Part shown: positions 6,373-8,925 of the stretch, one piece after another
Numbering within the stretch: the first letter of the stretch is position 1
Layout of the letters: each line of letters starts with the position of its first letter
Origin: an uncultured Clostridia bacterium
GTDB taxonomy: Bacteria > Bacillota > Clostridia > Oscillospirales > Ruminococcaceae
Direction: 5' to 3'
Assembly (NCBI GenBank): GCA_947302065.1
Contig: CAMYUO010000048.1
Coordinates: 1 to 8,925 of the forward strand
DNA: 8,925 nucleotides
Notes under the pieces: model-generated
What the model saw: only the letters and a program-made list of their open reading frames with translations
What the model was told of the DNA's origin: nothing
The model's database searches: none
Translations under genes and position numbers: made by a program

Positions 6373-6762
6373 TTATTCTTCGCTGTCCAAGAGAGCTTCA
6401 CGTCCCTCTTCGCCGGTCCTTACCTTGACAGCGTTCTCAACATCGTAAACGAAGATCTTTCCGTCGCCGATGTGACCGGTATAAAGTGCCTTCTTGGCTG
6501 TCTCGATGACTTTCTTTACAGGAACAGAACATACAACGATGTCTACCTGTACCTTAGGCATAAGGTTCGTTTCAACAGCAACGCCTCTGTAATACTCGGG
6601 CTTGCCCTTCTGTGTGCCGTAGCCCATAACGTGGGATACCGTCATACCTGTAATGCCTATCTGGCTCATAGCCTTCTTCAGGCGGTCAAACTTAGCTTCC
6701 TTGCAGACGATCTCGATCTTTGTGAGCTTAGGTGTTGTTCCGTCTTCAAATGTAGGAACATT
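6373..6762 (-). CDS. glnK: P-II nitrogen regulatory domain, in frame behind amt, no start codon of its own
   Basis: A complete P-II domain expected to bind ATP/ADP and 2-oxoglutarate and to gate the ammonium transporter. Counting from the codon after the amt TAG, a short linker (NVPTFEDGTTP) leads into TKIEIVCKEAKFDRLKKAM, the first P-II strand and helix. Next come ITGMTVSHVMGYGTQKG, the T-loop (EYYRG to LMPKV), TGHIGDGKIFVYDV and VRTGEEG. Gln39 and Lys90 (E. coli GlnK numbering) are kept. Arg38 is Thr, Lys85 is His and Tyr51, the uridylylation site, is Val. No ATG, GTG or TTG lies in this frame before the Met at 6669, which would delete strand 1 and most of helix 1, and no ribosome binding site is visible. 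The segment therefore looks like the C-terminal half of an Amt–P-II fusion cut off by one TAG. If that TAG is genuine and not read through, this is a non-expressed remnant. Confidence 0.8.
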   Translation of the reverse strand, partial: NVPTFEDGTTPKLTKIEIVCKEAKFDRLKKAMSQIGITGMTVSHVMGYGTQKGKPEYYRGVAVETNLMPKVQVDIVVCSVPVKKVIETAKKALYTGHIGDGKIFVYDVENAVKVRTGEEGREALLDSEE

Positions 6763-6765
6763 CTA
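6763..6765 (-). other. In-frame TAG separating Amt from its P-II domain
   Basis: The frame of amt and the frame of the P-II domain are identical (top-strand codon ends at 6765 and 6669 differ by a multiple of three), and this TAG is the only stop between them. The context on the minus strand is CCTGTC-TAG-AATGTT, encoding Pro-Val-stop-Asn-Val. A single base change from CAG (Gln), GAG (Glu) or AAG (Lys) would explain it. Every other gene here ends in TAA or TGA. Read through, the product would be 576 residues. Confidence 0.85.
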
Positions 6766-8103
6766 GACAGGTATAGCCTCAGCTTCGGGAGTGTCGCCCT
6801 CAACAGCAACAACGTCCTGATCGCCATAGCTGGTGTACTTATGAACGGAAGGCATGAAGTCCGGGTATGCGCTCGGCAGACCGTGCTCTGTGATATCCAG
6901 ACCAAGGATCTCTTCCTCGGCAGTCGTTCTGAGTCCGACTGTCTTTTTGATAACTGCGAATGTGATTATCATCATGATAGCTGCATAAGCTGCAACTGAG
7001 CCGAAGCCGAGAAGCTTCAGACCGAGCTGCTTGAATTCGCCTGTGTAGCACAGACCGTTGAGACCTGCAGGAGCGTCCGGAGTAGCGAAAAGACCAACTG
7101 CGATAGTACCCCAGATACCGTTTGCCATGTGAACGCCGACTGCGCCGACAGGGTCGTCGATGTGGAGCTTGAGGTCGAGAAGCTCGACTACCCAAACTAC
7201 CAGGAATCCTGAAACAAGACCTACTGCTGCGGAACCGATAGCATCGAATGCATCTGTTCCTGCTGTTACGGCTACGAGACCTGCGAGTGAAGCGTTGAGA
7301 CACATTGAAACATCAGGCTTGCCGTTCTTCTTCCATGTGTAGAGCATTGTTGTAACTGTTGCAACTGATGGAGCTATTGTTGTTGTGATGAAGATAGAGG
7401 ACAGCTCCGAAACGTTTGTTGCAGCTGCGCCGTTGAATCCGTACCAGCCGAGCCAGAGGATAAATACGCCGAGTGCGCCGAGTGTGATCGAGTGACCCGG
7501 GATAGCGTTTACCTTGATTACCTTGCCGTCCTTATCACGCTCGTATTTGCCGATTCTCTCGCCAAGGAATGACGCACCGATCAGAGCGGCGATACCGCCG
7601 ACCATATGGATGGCACAAGAGCCGGCGTAGTCGTGGAAACCAAGCTTTGAAAGCCAGCCGCCGCCCCATATCCAATGCGCCTCGATGGGATAGATGAAAA
7701 GTGAGATGACTGCGGAGTAGATACAATAGCTTGAGAACTTTGTTCTGCCTGCCATTGCGCCCGAAACGATAGTAGCTGTTGTTGCGCAGAAAACGAGATT
7801 GAACACGAATGTCGATGCGCCTGTGAAGCTGCCGTCACCGGGGCTTGCTATGAATTCTTTGAAGTGTGTGAACATATCCATGTTAGGAAGTCCGATAAGA
7901 CCAAAGAGGGTATCTTCACCCATCATAAGTGTATAACCTAAAAGTGAGAATACAACTGTACCGATGCAGAAATCCATCAGGTTTTTCATGATGATGTTTC
8001 CTGCATTCTTTGCTCTGGTAAAGCCTGTCTCTACCATTGCAAAGCCTGCCTGCATCCAGAAGACCAATGCAGCGCCTATCAAAAACCAGAATTCGACTGT
8101 CAT
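6763..8103 (-). CDS. amt: Ammonium transporter, Amt/MEP/Rh family
   Basis: Membrane channel-type transporter that brings ammonium into the cell, acting as a trimer. The 446 residues to the TAG contain the full transporter core with about eleven membrane segments. Key residues by motif: F105 (FNLVFCATTATIVSGA), W150 in HWIWGGGW, D158 in HDYAGS, pore H166 in IHMVGG, F223 in GWYGFNGA and pore H325 in VHMANGIWG. The cytoplasmic tail has the conserved EEEILGLDITEHG segment, then an acidic linker (residues about 420-446) far longer than a free-standing Amt needs, which is what a tether to a fused domain looks like. The start ATG has AAAGGA 9 bases upstream. The frame ends at TAG and resumes directly in a P-II domain. 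The gene lies between the glutamine synthetase and asparagine synthetase genes, fitting nitrogen assimilation. Whether the transporter is truncated in the cell depends on the TAG being real. Confidence 0.95.
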   Translation of the reverse strand: MTVEFWFLIGAALVFWMQAGFAMVETGFTRAKNAGNIIMKNLMDFCIGTVVFSLLGYTLMMGEDTLFGLIGLPNMDMFTHFKEFIASPGDGSFTGASTFVFNLVFCATTATIVSGAMAGRTKFSSYCIYSAVISLFIYPIEAHWIWGGGWLSKLGFHDYAGSCAIHMVGGIAALIGASFLGERIGKYERDKDGKVIKVNAIPGHSITLGALGVFILWLGWYGFNGAAATNVSELSSIFITTTIAPSVATVTTMLYTWKKNGKPDVSMCLNASLAGLVAVTAGTDAFDAIGSAAVGLVSGFLVVWVVELLDLKLHIDDPVGAVGVHMANGIWGTIAVGLFATPDAPAGLNGLCYTGEFKQLGLKLLGFGSVAAYAAIMMIITFAVIKKTVGLRTTAEEEILGLDITEHGLPSAYPDFMPSVHKYTSYGDQDVVAVEGDTPEAEAIPV

Positions 8104-8122
8104 AGGATCATATCCTTTCTAT

Positions 8123-8151
8123 ATTATACTTTTCCTTATTTTAAAATTTAA
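8123..8151 (-). promoter_or_regulatory. Possible amt promoter
   Basis: On the minus strand a perfect TATAAT (8128-8123) follows a strongly AT-rich stretch. The best -35 at 17 bases is only TTAAAT (8151-8146). Transcription would begin near 8116, at the edge of the AAAGGA ribosome binding site, leaving a very short leader. This is weak support for amt having its own promoter apart from glnN. Confidence 0.35.
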
Positions 8152-8226
8152 AGCCGCTGCTCCTGCGTGAAGATGGAAGTTATTATCGGTTCACGCATTT
8201 GAAGATCGCAGGAGGCAGACGGCTTT
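8150..8226 (-). other. Long imperfect hairpin between glnN and amt (terminator or leader structure)
   Basis: Two nested pairings are visible. The outer is AAAGCCG..TGC.TCCTGCG against CGCAGGAGCAGCGGCTTT, about 17 pairs with bulges. The inner is CGTGAA against TTCACG. Read on the minus strand, it starts 14 bases after the glnN stop and ends in TTTAAATTTT. It may end the glnN transcript, or act as a regulated structure ahead of amt. I see no match to a riboswitch or ANTAR-type two-hairpin target that I know. Confidence 0.55.
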
Positions 8227-8239
8227 ATCAGCAATTTTA

Positions 8240-8925
8240 TTATCTTACGCCGAACAGCAGTTCATCGTAAGTCGGGAATGGCCAGAACTTAGATGAGGTG
8301 ATAGTTTCTGCCTCATCACATGCAGCTCTGAGGCTGTCCATTACGCCGAGCAGCTCATCTCTGATAAGATAGCCTGCCTCGATAACGTTCTTTGCGCCCT
8401 GGACTTTATCAAGAGCCTTTGCAAGCTCGTCAAGGCTTGCATATGCATCGCTTGCCAGCTGTGAGAGCTTTCTGACTGTTTCTGCCTCATATGTACAGGT
8501 GAGGTCTGTTGCAAGTGATTTCTTGGCGTTTGCTGTGTTTGCCACGAATGCAGCGTACTCTTCGATCGCAGGAAGGATCTCTCTGCGTGCGATAAGCTCC
8601 ATTGTGTTTGCCTCGATAACAACTGCCTTGCAGTAGTTTTCAAGAGTGATCTCTGTACGGCTCTTGATCTCTGCCTCGGAGAACACGCCGTGAGATGTGA
8701 GCATCTTAACGTTCTTTTCGTCCATAAGATGCGGGATAGCATCAGGTGTTGTGCGGTAATTGAGAAGTCCTCTTACCTCTGTTGCTTCCTTGATCCATGC
8801 ATCGTCGTAACCGTTTCCGTTGAAGATGATGCGCTTGTGATCGGTGATGGTCTTTTTGATCATCTCGTGCAGCTTTTCTTCAAAGTTATCTGCCTTTTCA
8901 AGTCTGTCTGCGTAGATCTTCAGGC
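8240..8925 (-). CDS. glnN: Glutamine synthetase type III, C-terminal part
   Basis: ATP-dependent synthesis of glutamine from glutamate and ammonium in the cytoplasm; type III is a large (about 700-residue) dodecameric form common in Bacteroides, Ruminococcus and other gut anaerobes. Only the last 228 residues lie in the window. The frame is open to the right edge, so the start is outside, and the first Met in view (8863) is internal. The identifying segments are HKRIIFNGNGYDDAWIKEA, RGLLNYRTTPDAIPHL, the long helical region with EITLENYCKAVVIEANTM and ARREILPAIEEYA, and the terminal SKFWPFPTYDELLFGVR. The catalytic domain with the glutamate and ATP sites is not included, so activity cannot be judged here. 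It ends in TAA at 8240-8242. It is followed by the hairpin at 8150-8226 and then amt, placing glutamine synthesis next to ammonium uptake. Confidence 0.93.
   Translation of the reverse strand, partial: LKIYADRLEKADNFEEKLHEMIKKTITDHKRIIFNGNGYDDAWIKEATEVRGLLNYRTTPDAIPHLMDEKNVKMLTSHGVFSEAEIKSRTEITLENYCKAVVIEANTMELIARREILPAIEEYAAFVANTANAKKSLATDLTCTYEAETVRKLSQLASDAYASLDELAKALDKVQGAKNVIEAGYLIRDELLGVMDSLRAACDEAETITSSKFWPFPTYDELLFGVR

Noticed and set aside
6759..6761. ATG immediately after the amt TAG as a start for P-II
   Set aside because: It is in another frame from the P-II domain and lacks a ribosome binding site.
6763..6765. Genome-wide reassignment of TAG (alternative code or pyrrolysine)
   Set aside because: No other gene in the window contains an internal TAG, no pyrrolysine genes are seen, and one codon cannot support a changed code. 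Only local readthrough stays open.
8150..8226. ANTAR antiterminator target ahead of amt
   Set aside because: The loops are not the paired hexaloops expected for that RNA motif.
1..8925. CRISPR array, tRNA, rRNA, insertion sequence or origin
   Set aside because: No regularly spaced repeats, cloverleaf-like sequences, rRNA segments, transposase genes or terminal repeats were seen on either strand.

Overview
The window looks like chromosomal DNA of a Ruminococcus-type gut or rumen Firmicute (Oscillospiraceae). The evidence is a type III glutamine synthetase, an ammonium transporter of the Amt–P-II fusion type, a secreted BspA-like leucine-rich-repeat protein with a C-terminal domain I associate with Ruminococcus surface proteins, strong AAGGAG/GGAGG ribosome binding sites and sigma-A type promoters. 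This assignment rests on recalled family features, not on a search.

Layout. Positions 1-1861 (+) hold the 3' part of a secreted leucine-rich-repeat protein and, 11 bases later, a 39-residue peptide gene. A hairpin at 1884-1919 separates these from the rest, which is all on the minus strand. Read in the direction of transcription, from high to low coordinates, the minus strand carries: glnN (glutamine synthetase III, C-terminal third); a long imperfect hairpin; amt (ammonium transporter) followed in the same frame by a P-II domain; a hairpin; asnB (asparagine synthetase B); a clear terminator; a perfect-consensus promoter; a metallo-beta-lactamase-fold hydrolase translationally coupled to a DUF5131-DUF4186 protein; and a VanX-like D-Ala-D-Ala dipeptidase with its own promoter.

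How the genes work together. glnN, amt, P-II and asnB form a nitrogen-assimilation block. Ammonium enters through Amt, P-II should report nitrogen and energy status to the transporter, glutamine synthetase makes glutamine, and AsnB uses that glutamine to make asparagine. The metallo-hydrolase/DUF5131 pair and the dipeptidase are separate transcription units with no obvious link to nitrogen.

The most notable observation is that the transporter reading frame ends in a single TAG (6763-6765) and then continues in the same frame, without another stop, through a complete P-II domain that has no usable start codon or ribosome binding site. The sequence therefore looks like an Amt–P-II fusion interrupted by one amber codon. 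It could be a real nonsense mutation, a strain polymorphism, a sequence error or a readthrough site. A second item of interest is the 39-residue peptide, which has the look of a leader-plus-glycine-rich-tail precursor. No stretch longer than 300 bases lacks a gene.
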